DNA of 64,000 nucleotides from Sciurus carolinensis (lineage: Eukaryota; Chordata; Mammalia; Rodentia; Sciuridae): assembly GCF_902686445.1 (NCBI RefSeq), contig NC_062215.1, positions 27,612,750-27,676,749 of the forward strand, given 5' to 3'. Shown here piece after piece: positions 1 through 12,790 of the stretch. Below the pieces are notes generated by a model. That model was not told the DNA's origin and did no database searches. It saw only the letters and a program-made list of their open reading frames with translations. Each line of letters begins with the position of its first letter. Within the stretch, counting starts at the first letter, position 1. The translations under genes and the position numbers were made by a program.

Positions 1-59
1 GTAATTACTATTATCAATTTGGTGTGTATATGTCTAGCTTTTTAAATATGTAATTATTA

Positions 60-110
60 ATGTATGTGAGTATATATATACATACACACACATACATATA
101 AATATCCCAC
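60..110. repeat. TA/CA-rich simple sequence
   Basis: Alternating TA and CA dinucleotides form an imperfect microsatellite. From here to about 715 no element or exon was recognised. Confidence 0.7.
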
Positions 111-714
111 TATACATATTTCGTAGTGCTTTTTGGAACATGGAGACCTCACCATGCAGGGACAGAGTTCTACCACGTTCTTTTTCCCTGTTGCATAGCA
201 TTATATAATGTGGATCCACCATGCTTTATCTACCCCAGTCCTATTGGATGGACATTTGGGCTCTTCCCAATGACTTCAGGTTGTACATGCTTTCCCAGCA
301 CACATGTGTGTATCCTAATACTACTACTGAGTTTTAATTTGGGGTTCGGGGTCATTCACTTCTTTTTCTCCATTTAAAGTTTAATAGACACTGCAGACTT
401 GATCTCCAGTAACAGAGCACCACTTCATACTTTCACCACTGGATACACCACAGTTAAGGGGCATCTGTCTGGAGGAGGAGAAGCTGGTGTCCTCCAGCTC
501 TCTGGAAGTGATGAGCACACATTCAGCGGGTAAGTCCTATGGAGTGGAAAGAGCTTAGCTGCAATAGTTCTTTCCTTTTCATTTTACTGGAGTCAGTTCC
601 TTCTCCAAGCTGCTTTGTCTTGTTTTAAATTTAAGGTTTTAGGTGCCCCTTAATCTCTGATATCAGATATCCTTTGACCCTAATTAAACAGTCCTTTGAA
701 ATTAACAGTCACTA

Positions 715-880
715 CCATTTATTAAGTGACACACATGTTCTGTGCACTATCCCAGTTAATCTTCAAAATAACTGTGAGGCAGGTATTCCTTTGCTCTACA
801 TATTGCAGATCAGGACATAGTCAAAGAGGTGTGTCATGGCATTCAATCTTAAAACATCTATCAAGCAGAAACTTGAATCT
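715..880 (-). mobile_element. MIR-like SINE remnant
   Basis: Phrases such as CCCAGTTAATCTTCAAAATA and CTGTGAGGCAGGTATT resemble the reverse complement of the MIR 3' half. It is old and diverged, with no target-site duplication visible. Confidence 0.45.
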
Positions 881-899
881 GTGCTAGGTGATTCCAATG

Positions 900-1140
900 C
901 CAGTTCTAGGAAAGTACAAGCAATACCTCCCTCCTCTGTCCTCCTAAGGCTCTTAATCTCTGCTCCTTTGTATCAAGCACTGCCTTCTACATTGTATTAG
1001 TTATTTGTGAATAGGACTTATCTTATCTGTGAGACTGTTAGCTTAATGAAAGATGCCTGGCTGAGTCATCTCGGTCTCTACCCTGGATTGGCTCAAAAAT
1101 ACAATGCCTAAAATACAGTAGAAATCCAATAAATATATTT
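900..1140 (+). mobile_element. L2 3'-end remnant
   Basis: The stretch has the typical L2 tail order: CTGTGAGACTGTTAGC, then an aborted ATGCCTGGC phrase, then CAATGCC..AATACAGTAG and CAATAAATATATTTTG. It is strongly diverged. Between here and 2080 only further weak L2-like sequence (about 1905-2080) and unassigned DNA were seen. Confidence 0.5.
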
Positions 1141-2084
1141 TGTAAAAAAAGACATACTCATCTTTCAACCTCACAAAATTTCTCCTATACAAAGATCACT
1201 AAGTATCCCCAAACTAAATCTGCCATGCCTTCCATGGGTCACCTACTATGGCTCTTTCTTGGAGCTAATTGCCCCATCAAAACCTTCAGCTATGGCTGGT
1301 TTCTGATCCCATCTCTACCATAAGGAGCCATTTACCCATGGCCCATTCCTTTAGAACTCAATGCATGCAGGGTCTAATGCCCAATGTGAGTTAGTTTATC
1401 TGATGTCTTAATTAGAATTTGTTTGCCTTAATTTGTCAGTCAAAGCTCTTCAAAGCTTGCTGCTCCCCATCTACGTTGTTTCCTGTTGTTTATTCTAAGT
1501 TTTATTGTTCTAGTATTTATTTCTAGCCTTTTGGTTTTACCTTTATTCTGCTTTCCAACTCAGCTTCTAATGGAAGCCCGGTTTGACTATCTTGCTTCCT
1601 GCCAGCTCCATCTCTGGCCACGATCTCTTGAGTCACTTTCCAATTCACGCTCAGTTTCCCAAGGATGAATCATACCCTGCCCATGACTAATGTGAGCCCT
1701 CAAGATTTCAACTGACACCCAGAATCATGGCTCTTGTTTTCTTGGATGGAAATTTGGATAACACATAGCAATCACTGTAACAAGGGCTATTAGTGCTCTA
1801 TTGAAGAAGGTAACTCTAATGTCAAGCAAATTAAACCACCGTTTCCCCTCTGCCTACCTCCAATCTACTCATTCTGAAAGCCATACTGCTTTTCCCAATT
1901 GTTCCCGACAATTATTAAAAATCTTATTCAATTTCCAATATCATTCCAAATAGCATTTATTTATACATGATCTCACTTGGTTTTGTGACTGTTTCCCTTA
2001 TTAAGCTAAAAATCCTCTGAAAGCAGGGACCGTATTGCCATTTTTCCTTTATCATCATCTTCTTCATCACCAGGATGAATATTT

Positions 2085-2300
2085 AACTTCTACAAAATGC
2101 TTTACATGAATCATTTCATTCGATTTTCACAGGAACCCTATGAGGCAGATATTACTACCATAATCATTTTGTAGATGAGAAGACAGCGGTACAGAGAAGA
2201 TAAGTAACTTGTACAAGCTCACATGGTTATGATGTGGTGAAGCAGGTATTTAAATGTGGACAGCCTGGTTCTAAGTCTATGAGCTTAACCAGCGAGACTG
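2085..2300 (-). mobile_element. MIR SINE
   Basis: The sequence reads as a reverse-complement MIR core: GAACCCTATGAGGCAGATATT, then TTTTGTAGATGAGAAGACAG, then TAAGTAACTTGTACAAGCTCACA and a final AGCCTGGTTCTAAGTC. The order of all four blocks makes this one of the clearer MIRs here. Confidence 0.65.
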
Positions 2301-2544
2301 CTTCTTCTGCGATCCCTTTATGGTACTGAAAGCAGCTGAGCACATAAATAATACCCAATAAGCACTCATTAGCTGCCTGATATACAATTTGACACTAGTG
2401 GTCCTTTCAGTGTCATTAAGTCCACTCTAAAATCATCTTAAGACTCAATTGCACATGGTCTAATTATATAACACAGGCCTACGCAGGGAGGAAGGGGCCA
2501 GAAAGGAATAATATTTGTTCACAGTTCTTCACAGCAAAGAAAAC

Positions 2545-3580
2545 AATTAGGAGTGAAGAGGCAATCTACAGGATAAAAAAGGCATTTGCAACCCATACAT
2601 TTGATAAGGAGTTAATATTCAAAATACATAAGAAACCCAAAAACTCAATAGTAAAAAAACAGTAACCCAATTTAAAAGTGGGCAAAGGACCTGAATAGAT
2701 ATTTCTCCAAGAAGGCATATAAAGTCCAACAAGTATATAAAAATGCCTGTCATCACTAATCATCAGAAAAATGGAAATTAAAACCATTTCTCATTAAATG
2801 GAATGGCTACTTTAAAAAACACAAAAGACAACAAGTGTTGGTGAAGATGTGGACAAAATGGAACACTCGTGCACTTTTGATGGGAATGTCAATTAGTGCA
2901 GCCATTATTTAAAGTAGGAGAAAAAAAGGTCCTCAAAATAACTGAAAATAGTGTGACCACAGGATCCAGTAGTCTCGTCACTGGGTATGTACCCAAAGGC
3001 AACGGCATTGGCATGTGGAAGAGATATGCATTCACGTGTTCGCTGCAGCACTGTTCCCTGTGGCCAAGATACATGACCCACCTAAGTGTCCATCAACAGA
3101 TGAATGGATAAAGACAATGTGGTGTATATGCACAATGGGGTGCTAGCCACCTTTTAAAACCAAGGAAAGTCTGTTACTTGAATGAACCTGGAGGACATCA
3201 TTCAGTCAAAGAAATCAGGCCCAGAAGGACAAATACCATCTAACCCTCCTTGTATGTGGAATCTGAAAGCAGAAAGTCTGGTGGTGGTTACTAAAGACTG
3301 GAGGGTGAGGATTGGGGCGACACTGGTCAAAGGATACAGATGTCAGTCAACAGGGAGGATGAATTCAGGAGAGCTGTTGTGCACCATGGTGACTACAGTT
3401 AAAAACTATATATTAGATACTTGAAAATAGCTATGACAGAGATTTTAAGATCACGATGTGAGGTAATGGACATGCTAATTAACTAGACCAAACTATTCCA
3501 TGGCTAGACACACATCAGAACATCATGTTGTTCACAGTAAACATTAACCATTTTTATTTATTGATTTTTAAAAATAGATT
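2545..3580 (+). mobile_element. Old L1, 3' end of ORF2 plus 3' UTR
   Basis: Plus-strand sequence follows the 3' part of L1 ORF2 in order: a TTTGATAAGGAGTTAAT phrase, AAAGTGGGCAAAGGACCTGA, GTGTTGGTGAAGATGTGGA, TTAGTGCAGCCATT, and ATCAACAGATGAATGGATAA near 3090-3110. Frames are broken by many changes, so it cannot code. The tail from about 3180 looks like an L1 3' UTR and fades near 3580. It is much more diverged than the copy at 62.2 kb. Confidence 0.85.
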
Positions 3581-4955
3581 TGCTCAGAAGGGTCACTGAA
3601 ACATTGGAGAGGCAGATTCAGAGGAAGATGCTGCTGCAAAGGCACTGAACTTGACAACACAACATGGTCCAGATGAGGCACAGGGACACCAGGGAAACGG
3701 GCATGGTAGGAAGACTGTCTGAATAGTCATCTGAGTGCTACCAAGTGCCTTCCTCATGGAACTACTGTGGGGCTATGAGTTGGTTCTTCCCAAGTGCTTA
3801 GCACAGTAATGGGCAAAGGAGGCCCACATATGAAGTAATGGTTATATTATTCATATTCACTATCTGATACCTGGTTTCCTGAATTATATGAGAGGTACAG
3901 CGAAAAAGGAATTAAGGCACAGTAGATATTTAATTCAGAGTTCAGCATCTTCTCTTTGGGCTCAGGCCATCTGAAGTCAGTAGGTTCTAGTGAGGTTAGC
4001 ACTTGGGCAGCCGAACCAAATTTAGGGAGGACATTGGGCCCTGTAGGTTATAACAACAGAATGGAGAGAGGCTCCTCATAAGAACCAGGGTACAAACTGG
4101 GGACTTGGTCTGAGGCACAGGTGAAATCTTGTGGCTTATCTGAGACACAGGTCTGTAGTGAGAGATCAGCAAGGAGGCCTTGGAACAGAGCCCAAGACAT
4201 GGGGAGGGATGGTTTAAATCGGTCCTGCCTCTGTTCAGGAGAACCCCCTGAGAGCCATGAGCAGGCTGAGCATGCAGCTATGGGTCATGTGATGCCAAAG
4301 GTAAGGGAAAGCTAAGAGTCAGCCTGGCCCCAAACCATACTGCACAGGCTACTGCCCTACCCTGCCTGGGCCTCATCCTGTGGGTGAGCAAGCAGGCTGG
4401 CACCATGCCCTTGCTGAAGGCAGGTACATGGCAGGTGACTAACCCCAGGGAATGGAAGTCAAGCTGTCCTTCAAGCACAGCCCATGGTGCAAACCTCTAA
4501 GGCAAGGCTCAGAGCCTCCAGGGCCCCAGCAGTAGAGCACCTGTCCTCTGAGCAGGTAGCCTCGATTCACACAGCATGAGACCCATAACATAGCAGGAGA
4601 TCCGTAGAAGGCTTTTAAATGTCTATTTTTTAAAGTGGTTAGCAAAGCAGGGGAGAAACTGTCAGAGATCTACAATGAAGAGTTTAATCCAGAGAATCAG
4701 CAAAGAGGTGAACAGAAGCAGAAAAGAGGAGACAGGGGAAGAGGCACTGGGATTTTGGAAAAGGAAAGCAAACGGTGGTATCAAGAAGAAAAAAATAAAA
4801 CCTGTCACGTATCAGAAACTACTCAGGTTGGCCTTTCAGTTTTCCATGCCGCTGCTGCTTTTTAGGCCGATTGCTTTTCCCTAATAGAAAAGCCCGACTC
4901 CTCTGTGCTCTTGATAATTTTTTTTTACTTATCCGTAACTCTAGTTCAATGTCCA
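3580..4955. other. Unassigned intronic stretch
   Basis: Mixed-composition sequence with purine-rich patches around 4640-4800. No exon, SINE, LTR or RNA gene was recognised. Short open frames (60-76 codons) lack any family resemblance. Confidence 0.5.
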
Positions 4956-4959
4956 CCCC

Positions 4960-5185
4960 CTTTAGACAAATCCATTCCCTCTCCGGTCCCTGTGCTCTTT
5001 AGATGCAATGTTTGCAGCAGTGTATTTCAAAGTACACCTTAAAGAATTATAGACTCCATATGTTACAGTCACCTATCATTTCCTTGAGGGTGTTCATGTT
5101 TGCAACCCCCAAGGCATAATACAGATCCTGGCCCATGATAGGTGCCCTATTTATGCCTATTGAAGGAATGTAAGAATGAATAAAG
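4960..5185 (+). mobile_element. L2 3'-end remnant
   Basis: The order TATAGACTCCATATG, TCATTTCCTTGAGGGTG, CAAGGCATAATACAGATCCTGG and ATAGGTGCCCTATTTATGC followed by GAATGAATAA is the L2 3' end in degraded form. A GGAA-rich purine stretch (5180-5250) follows it. Confidence 0.55.
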
Positions 5186-5252
5186 GAAGAAAGGAAAGAG
5201 GGGGACAGGAAGGATGGAGGAAGGGAGGGAAGAAAGGAAAGTCCTTTATGAC
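5180..5252. repeat. GGAA/GGGA purine-rich simple repeat
   Basis: About 70 bases of almost pure purine built from GGAA and GGGA units, probably expanded from the A/G-rich tail of the L2 remnant just before it. Confidence 0.75.
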
Positions 5253-5335
5253 AGGCACACAGAGGGAAGGTAGGAAGTGAGACTCAACGTGCCTTAGCGC
5301 GTCAAGCTGGTCAGGTGCGCCAAGTTCAGCACTTG

Positions 5336-5431
5336 TTTTTTTTTTTTTTTTTTGGCGGTATTGGGGATTGAACTCAGGGCCTTGTGCTTACAAGGCAAGC
5401 ACTCTACCAGCTGAGCTATTTCCCCAGCTCT
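5336..5431 (-). mobile_element. ID SINE (tRNA-Ala derived)
   Basis: Reverse-strand ID element with poly(T) at its left (5336-5353), body with GAGCTATTTCCCCAGCTC, and box B as TTGAACTCAGGG. It is flanked by a perfect 9-base target-site duplication AGCACTTGT (5328-5336 and 5432-5440), so the boundaries are firm. Such elements are moved by L1 enzymes. Confidence 0.95.
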
Positions 5432-5689
5432 AGCACTTGTGTTTTAACGCATGGAAAAGCAGCGTCACCAAAGCTGGTTAAGTAAGATGCTGTCGTAAAG
5501 AGCTACTTCCTATGCCATCCTCTCCACCCAACATGTCATTAATCTACTTTATTTCCCCCTTCTTCAAATTCACATGCTTGCACCCAGTGATTTGGCACGT
5601 ACAACCTCATTCCAAACCAACAAGCCTCCGCTTCTCCAAGAAATAGTCTTAAAATGACCTCGCATCAGATTCTTCATTATCTCAGTACT

Positions 5690-6200
5690 TCATTCTTAAC
5701 TTACATCACTCTAACCCAGCACACATTGATTTTTTTGTTCTTCTCTCCCCTTCAGGCTGCCTTGGAATTCTCTGAGTGACTCAATACAGGGTCGATGCTT
5801 TGGCAGTGACTTCGTCTTCCCCTGTGCCCTTGTTCCAGGAACACCACTGACATCCACCTAGTTCTTGACCCAGAACTTGGGCCCCTTCCTGCCTCATCAT
5901 TTCACTTTGTCCTACCATAAGCAATCCATCAGACTCTGCTGCTCCATGTCCTAAACAGCTCCCGAGTTTGTCTCTGTCCAAACACACCCCTATCTTCACT
6001 AGGTGACCTCCATCTCTAATCTAATAGCCCCTAGCACCTTGTGACTGTCCTTCTCAAGGTCACCTGTCTCCCTCCTTCCTCCTCACTGTCATTTAATTCT
6101 CCAATGCTATAGCCAGTGGGGTCTTCTAAACTCCAAACGAGATCATGGGCCTAAGGTCCTCTCATTGTTCTTATCAAACACGAAACTTAACATGATTGCT
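5690..6200 (+). mobile_element. L2 fragment (internal / 3' part)
   Basis: Ordered L2-like phrases include CCACCTAGTTCTTGACCCAGAA, a CAATCCATCAGACTCTGCTG block, and AGCCAGTGGGGTCTTCTAAA followed by ATCATGGGCCTAAGG. Divergence is heavy and the left end is unclear. Confidence 0.45.
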
Positions 6201-7420
6201 CTGAATCAGGCTTCTTATCTGTGCTGGCGCTATGCTGGCTTTCTATCAGTCTCTTTGCATGGATGGCTTTCTTTTTTTCTAGTTAGTTCTCTGAAGAAAT
6301 ACACCTAGCACAATACTGCTTCAAAAAGAAAGTTAAGTCCTGAACTCTGGATGAAGAAGGTCTCTTTTTGGTTCAGCATATTGTATGTCACTGACATAAA
6401 ACACTGTGTGAAGACAAGTCTCAGAGAAAAGGGCCAGGCTGGCACAGTACAAGAGCAAGTGATGGATGGAGGAACTGGGTGCCTAAAAGCACTTCACTTC
6501 ACTTTTCTAAATGTGCCCTGTCAACACGGAGGGAACAGACCCAGTAAGGCTTATGTTAGTGGATGCACAATGAAGGAGAATATTTATCTTCATGCTCTTG
6601 AGCTGCAGACCACTCAGCATTAGAAAACACCACCAAGACTGTCTCCTAACGTGCCTGAGGCCCTTGGAGTGGGGAGGATTCTGACTTAATGAGCAAGTTA
6701 TACCATCTGTCAACAGGACTGCTGAGCAGGAAAACAGCAACCAGCAACTCCCAACACCCCAGGAGCAGAACACTTGGGAGCCATTTGTGCAAGATGAGCC
6801 CCTGGCTCAGTGGTCAAGGAATCATATGCACCTAACCTCCTCGAGCTGAGTGACAAGTGTCATCTGTGTGTCCCCGTTCACAGTCCAGTCAGCCTTGGCG
6901 GTTTCTATGTGGGTGCTTGATGAGCCATTGCAGAGGGGAGGCACTTGGCCTTACACATGTCCTAGAGGGCCACCTCGGTTGCCCTCTCTGACACATAGAC
7001 TTGTTGGCAAGAGGTCACAAAGGGTAGCATTAATAATACCATTGATCAAAGCATTCCCATGGCTACGGATGAAGGAAAAGAGGAGAAAAGGGGGAGAGTC
7101 TGATTTATGTCTATTCCTCAGGAAATATATAAACTTTAAAATTTGAAATAATCTAGGAGAACAAATTTTGTACCTAGATTTGTGAAAGCAACCTAGGGGT
7201 TGCTTCTATTTTCAGTTTTAAGATAATAATCTTACCAAATGAACTGGAAATTATCCAAATGAAGAGCTTCCTCTGTAAAATCAGCCACCTTGGAAAAGCA
7301 TATAACTCTTCATCTGTATTTCCTTAGCTCATTTTACCTACCAAGTTTTGAAGTTTACTTTCCATGTGGGGATTTTTTTTTTCTTACACACTTGAATCTC
7401 ACTGGTCCAGGGTGTGGTAC
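6200..7420. other. Unassigned intronic stretch
   Basis: No recognisable element or exon. The open frames of 88-98 codons at 6351-7146 show no known motif and no initiation or splice context that suggests a gene. Confidence 0.5.
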
Positions 7421-7424
7421 ACAG

Positions 7425-7620
7425 GGAGACAGGGAGGCAAAATGGGCTCAGGAGTCAGATGGCCTGAGGTTCAATTCCAGCTTGCCATATTTCCAAACCT
7501 CAGTTTCCATCATCTGTAAAATGGGGATAATAACTGTCCATACTTTTAGAGATTGATAAAATGAAATAAGGGATATAAAATATTTCACATTATGCTTAAC
7601 ACACAAGAAACAATCAATAG
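7425..7620 (+). mobile_element. MIR SINE
   Basis: The blocks GAGTCAGATGGCCTGAGGTT, AACCTCAGTTTCCATCATCT, GTAAAATGGGGATAATAA and a downstream AATAAG.. tail occur in MIR order on the plus strand. It is clearly MIR with moderate divergence. Confidence 0.8.
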
Positions 7621-8167
7621 TTGACTATTATTATAATAGTCAGTTGCTTAAAATATCATCCATCCTAATATAATGTTTTCATAAAGAACTTGTTGGGATT
7701 CTCTTCCACAGTCATCTGGATATCCTAATTCCAGATATTTTATTCTCTTCAAAATTCCTTCATACGTGGATTTTTGGTGGAATCGGATACATAGAGATCA
7801 TTGGAAAATCTAAAAACACTATCTACAAACTTCTCGACTGTTCACTTTCAGTCTTAGTCTTCATTTTCCTTTGTAACCACAAAATCTTTCACAGGGCTTG
7901 GCACTCAACTCCAGTAAATATTTATTTAATGAATAGAACATCTGTTGAATAAATCATGGAATGAATAAAGCGAGTGGACAAACTGAAGAATCACAAGCAA
8001 TGTTCACCCAACCCAGATTGGGACTCAGAATGTTCTCACAGGGTAGAGAGGTGTGACCCTGTTGAGCTGGGTGTGGGATAGAATCTTCCTGGCTTTTCTT
8101 CAAAGCTGTTGTGTTAGACATTTGACACACTTTCTGGCTTCCCATCACATTATGAATAGCTATTCTA

Positions 8168-8645
8168 CGTGTATTGGTTTTTCCTATGGCTGCCGAAACA
8201 AATTACTACAAATGTAGTGGCTTAGAATAACACCAATTTATTATCTAACCATTCTGGAGCTCTTCAGGGGCTAAAATCAAGGCGTGCAGGTCTGTGTGCC
8301 TTCTGGAGACTCCAGGGGCCACCTATGTCTTTGCCTTTTCCAGTCACTAGAGACCCTGCAAACTTCACAGCTCATGACCCCCTTCATCCGTCTTCAAAGC
8401 ACATCAACCCAACATTAGCTTCTGTGGTCACATCTCTTTCTCTTACGCTTAGTCTGTCTCTTACAAGGGCCTTGTGATCACATCGGGTCCTTGATAATCT
8501 GGTATAATCTCCCCATCTTAAACTCCTTGACTTGAGCATGTCTGCAAAATTCCTTTTACCATATCAGGTCACCTCTCCACAGGTTCCTGGGATTAGGACG
8601 TACACACCTTGGGGACATCATTACTCAGTCAACTTATTATGCTCA
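8168..8645 (-). mobile_element. MaLR-type (MLT1/MST-like) solo LTR
   Basis: Antisense MaLR LTR order: GGCTGCCGAAACAAATTAC, GTAGTGGCTTAGAATAACA, TTTATTATCTAACCATTCTG, AAAATCAAGGCGTGCAGG, CTTGTGATCACATCGGGTCC and GATAATCTCCCCATCTTAAA. No internal retroviral sequence is attached, so it is a solo LTR. Confidence 0.75.
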
Positions 8646-9650
8646 AAGTATTTTCCACCTTTTGTGTTTGATCCCAGTCATATAGAATCCTGAACTTTCC
8701 ATTTGGGTGAACACAGGCATATGGCTGAGCCTGGCCCTTCATTTGCCTGAGACTTCGATTCTGAAGTGAACAACTGAAGAAGCAGGTCTGGTATGGAATC
8801 CATTTTCTGATGATGTGGGTGTCAGAAGGGTACAGCTTCCTGGACACCAGGGGTCCAATGCCCAGTCTCCATCAGCAATGGGATCTGGCTATTTCTACCC
8901 AAAATGGCAAGAGACAGGGACTTTTCCAGAGCAATAGCATAACAAAATTCTTGTAAATATAGCCTTCAATTCTAATTCTGTGACCCACCCTTAGATTCTG
9001 TAAGCACTCCAAATGCTTTAGTGAATTTCTATTCTATTTATGCTAGTCTTGGAGAAGTTCTGTTATTTACCCCTAAGAGTTACAACAGGCATGGCCCCCT
9101 GTCCTAGGTTAGAAGAAGGGCATGCATGGAGATTACTGTAATATTTCCAGAACACTAGAATAATAAACGATATTTTGGGGCACCATTTAGGTGCTGAGTA
9201 CTTAGTTAAAAGGTTCTGAAGAGATGCATTGAAATCTTTCAAGTCAGGGGTTGGAAAACAGCACCACACTTTGGAGAAAGAGCATATGGAGAGTCTATGG
9301 CCCTTTCTTTGGAGTCTTTGATTTTCCTTTTCTCCATCTAAACTGACCACTGCACATAGAATGTTGTTTCTGAAGGGATAAGAAGGGAAATTTTTATTAT
9401 TGATGCTTGACAGCATGGACGCACCACTCGGTATTTTTTTTTTTTTTGAAGCACTTTACAACCATTAGTTGTTTATATTAAATTAAATAGTCTAGGAATA
9501 TCCATTAGTCTAGAAAGCAAAAGTACATCTGGTATAAGATTGCTTTTCGCCCCCTGCCACACACACCTCTGCATTATTTAGAACTCACCATGGCTTTTAG
9601 TTCACCCATTTGAAAGAGAAGGTGGCTTTCAAAACAGTGTATTTCCATCC
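8645..9650. other. Unassigned intronic stretch
   Basis: No repeat or exon recognised. The 117-codon minus-strand frame at 9063-9416 has no family resemblance and is probably chance. Confidence 0.5.
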
Positions 9651-9654
9651 TCTC

Positions 9655-9790
9655 TTCTGTATCTCCTACTGGTTTGAGAGCTCGGTTCGAATTCTGGCTC
9701 TGGAAGTCAACGACTGGGTGACTTGGACTAGTTACTTAATCCCTCTGAATCTCACATTTCTATATAATGTAAATATTAACCCCAAGCTGA
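9655..9790 (+). mobile_element. MIR SINE fragment
   Basis: GAGCTCGGTTCGAATTCTGG, then GGGTGACTTGGACTAGTTAC and TTAATCCCTCTGAATCTCA follow the MIR tRNA-related head and core on the plus strand. Confidence 0.6.
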
Positions 9791-9947
9791 CTGATAGTGA
9801 AGGTTATACAAGTGTGTGCTGCGATGGCAAATCTCGGAGTCCAGATTCAGATCAGAGTTCAAATCTTACTTTACATCTTAAAAGCTGTGTACCCTTCAAA
9901 AGTGAATCTGGGTGCCTTGGTCTTCTCCCCAAATCATGGAAATGATT

Positions 9948-10125
9948 ATTTTTATCCCCATTTTACAGACTAGTAAACTGAGATGCAGATGTTAACATAC
10001 TCAAAACCTATCAGCTTATAAGGAACAGAAAGTGGTTGTAAACCTAGTTCTTAATCATTTTGAATGCAAACTCCATGGGTTCTCAGGGCATTTAAACATA
10101 TTTTTGTGTTTTAATAGCTAAATAA
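9948..10125 (-). repeat. MIR-containing segment, copy A of a dispersed pair
   Basis: The left part is an antisense MIR core (TATCCCCATTTTACAGACTA). The right part ends GGCATTTAAACATATTTTTG, which is not MIR. The whole segment is matched by 12791-12966 in the same order and orientation. Confidence 0.55.
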
Positions 10126-10629
10126 AAGGGAATCTAAGCAAGCACTCCCTCATAGGGTTAAAAGATTAAATGATATAAATGGGGAGCTCTTGGTACGGTG
10201 CCATTAGCTTCTAATACTATAAGCAGTTAAATGCCTGTTTGGAGTGGGTGTTTGGAGTGAATTAAGAAATTAGCAAATGAAAGAATAAAATCGACTTCAC
10301 AATTTCACACACCCCCACCAGTGTCCCTCAACAGTCTCTAGTGCATTTCAGAGCACAAGAAATGCTCTGTAAATATTTAAAAGCTGTTCCTAGTAACAGA
10401 GATCAGATTCGTTCATTGCCTGAGTTTGGGGATAGGAGGGGGAGAGACTAAAGAAACAGGAACATTTGGGAATGATGGAAATGGCCTACATCTTGATCAT
10501 GGTGGTAGTTTTAGGACTGCATTCTTTCTCCAAAACTCAACAATCAGAGGACTAAAAATGAGTGCATTCTATTTTATATATATGATACCTCAATGCAATT
10601 GATTTTAATTATGTTACCTGTACTCTAGA

Positions 10630-10954
10630 CAGGGGTTAGCAAACATTTTTCTGCAAAGTTCTGTAAGTAAATGACTTGGGCTTTGTTGGACATAAGATCA
10701 ACAACTAATCTCATCCATTGTAGTGTGAAAGTCCATATATAGGAGGTGATCCATAAATAAATGGGTGTTGCTGCTTCAAGGAAATTTTATTTACAAACCA
10801 AAATTTGGTTTCATGTAATCATTGTGTATCATGAAATATTTTGATGTTTTCCCAAAGATTTAAAAAATGTGAAATATCATTCTTAATTCCTGGGTCTAAT
10901 AAAAACAGGCATTGGGCTAGATTTGGTCTGTAGGCCATCATTTGCCAGCTCCTG
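10630..10954 (+). mobile_element. hAT-type nonautonomous DNA transposon
   Basis: It starts CAGGGGTTAGCAAACATTTT and ends GGCCATCATTTGCCAGCTCC followed by TG, so the ends are inverted repeats of the common mammalian hAT pattern. CTCTAGA flanks both sides (10623-10629 and 10955-10961), matching the TCTAGA-centred target preference known for mammalian hAT elements. It encodes nothing. Confidence 0.8.
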
Positions 10955-11817
10955 CTCTAGAATTAAAAAAATCCTCTATCCAGCAGCATCATGAAATCTG
11001 CCTTAGCAACTTCTCAGTGCAAATGCTATGCCTAAGAGGGCTGGGACCCCAGCTGCTGTAGTCCTGAGGGGACCTTGCCAGAACCCACTCCCTCTGTGGC
11101 CAGACTAAGCCGTTGCTTCTTGACTTCAATTTCCCCATCTGTCCAGGGAGGACAGCAATCATTTCCCAGAGCCCTGTGTGGCTCATTCAGTTTGTTATTT
11201 GGGAGAAAACACTCTATCCAAGTGCAGAAGCTGATCATGGCCTGGGTTATGAATCTGGCCTGTCTCAATCATCAGGGGGAAAGGTTTGATTTCTCAGGTT
11301 GTCATTCCTAAAATTGCTTATTCTCTAGGTGATGTTCTTATTTCTGAATATGGTCTGATCTCCATTCCCAGAAGAGGAGGGTTATTTTTTTCTAAGAAGC
11401 TGGCAGCAGAAGAGTACTCTCTGAAAGCTTGCTTCTTCCCTGCCAAACTGCCATCCCTAGCACGAGCCATCTCTTTGCAGAGGGTGGCTTCCCACCAGAA
11501 TGTTTACTCTGCCAAGGCCAGAACAATCCCAAGCTCCTCTGACAGCAAAGAGAGCTCTCTAAATCCAAACAAGCATAAACTGAAATTTCCTTTTTTGGTT
11601 TCAGACAGTGGTAGGTGCTTAAGAAATCATTCTGGGGTGGTAAAAACTGCCAGAGTAACCCACAAAATATAGTTCTGAGGTTCTGAAAGCTTCAAGGCTT
11701 TTAAAAATTTGAATATTTCATCTAAAATTGGAAGAAAATATGGAAGAAAATGGCCTATCTGGGCACCCAGTTTATTCTTCTGCCTGTTGGAAGCATTTGA
11801 ATCAATAGTTTGTATGA

Positions 11818-12020
11818 GGGAGGTCACTCACTTTTTCTGTAAAGGGCCAGAGAGCAAAGTCTTTAGGTAGTAGTGCAAGTAATAGAGTCAGCATCACAAC
11901 TTCTCAGCTCTGCTTGGAGGTATGAAAGCTTAACCATGTTTCAATAAAACTTTATTCACTAAATCAGGAAGTGGGCTGAATTTGGCACTGTTTTTTGGGC
12001 TGTTTTTTTCTGAGCCCCTG
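11818..12020 (+). mobile_element. hAT-type DNA transposon, diverged copy of the same family
   Basis: CTTTTTCTGTAAAGGGCCAG near the left, AATAAAACTTTATTCACTAA in the middle and a CCCCTG right end match the same hAT group as the element at 10630-10954. The left terminus is eroded (AGGTCACTCA) and no target duplication is clear. Confidence 0.7.
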
Positions 12021-12790
12021 TCTGACATGTAGTATTTCTAGAAGGAACTAGTTCGGTCATGGAAGGGGAGAATAAAATTTAAATCAGCAGCTTCTATTTG
12101 TGGTAATGCAGTAAAAATTCTCATCACAGATTGGGGAATAAAGTTCACCCAATGGGCATGTTGTATTTGGAGTGGGAGGGGATGCACAAGTAGACTAGGT
12201 GAGTCTTGAGCATGATGGATTTTCATCTATGAAGACAGATGGGTGGACAGTACGGAAGACAGGAAGACCAATAGGGCCTAAAGGAATAAGAAACCTCTGC
12301 TGGCTGGACAGATCAGTCACATCAGCACTCACAGACAGGAGCCTCTGGTTGAAAGCAGGAGGACACATGGACTTGACCCACACCTGGTTCAGGTGGGTCA
12401 AAACAAGGTGGAAAAACACAAGCAAAGGAACAGGTAAAAATGCATGTAAGGTGTCTTCACCGAACAGTGAACTGGAAAACTGAAGAGAAGTTGGAAAGGT
12501 TGGTTTATGGGATATCATGGAAGACTTTTAAACACCTATTTTAACAATGTGAGTTTTGGAGTCAGTGGTAGGTACTGAAGATTTCCACGCTTCCAGCACT
12601 ATGTTCCCTTCAAAACAGGAAGCCTAGAGACTCCTCCTTCTTTTCCAAGAAGCTATGGCTGGCTGCATCTCACCTGTTATAAATGTGATACTACTGATAA
12701 CATTAAGACATTTTCTGCTTGATGAGAATGTTCCAGTGTTTACTTTCAATTCATTTAATGCTGATGGAAAAAAAAAAATCACTCAAGTGG

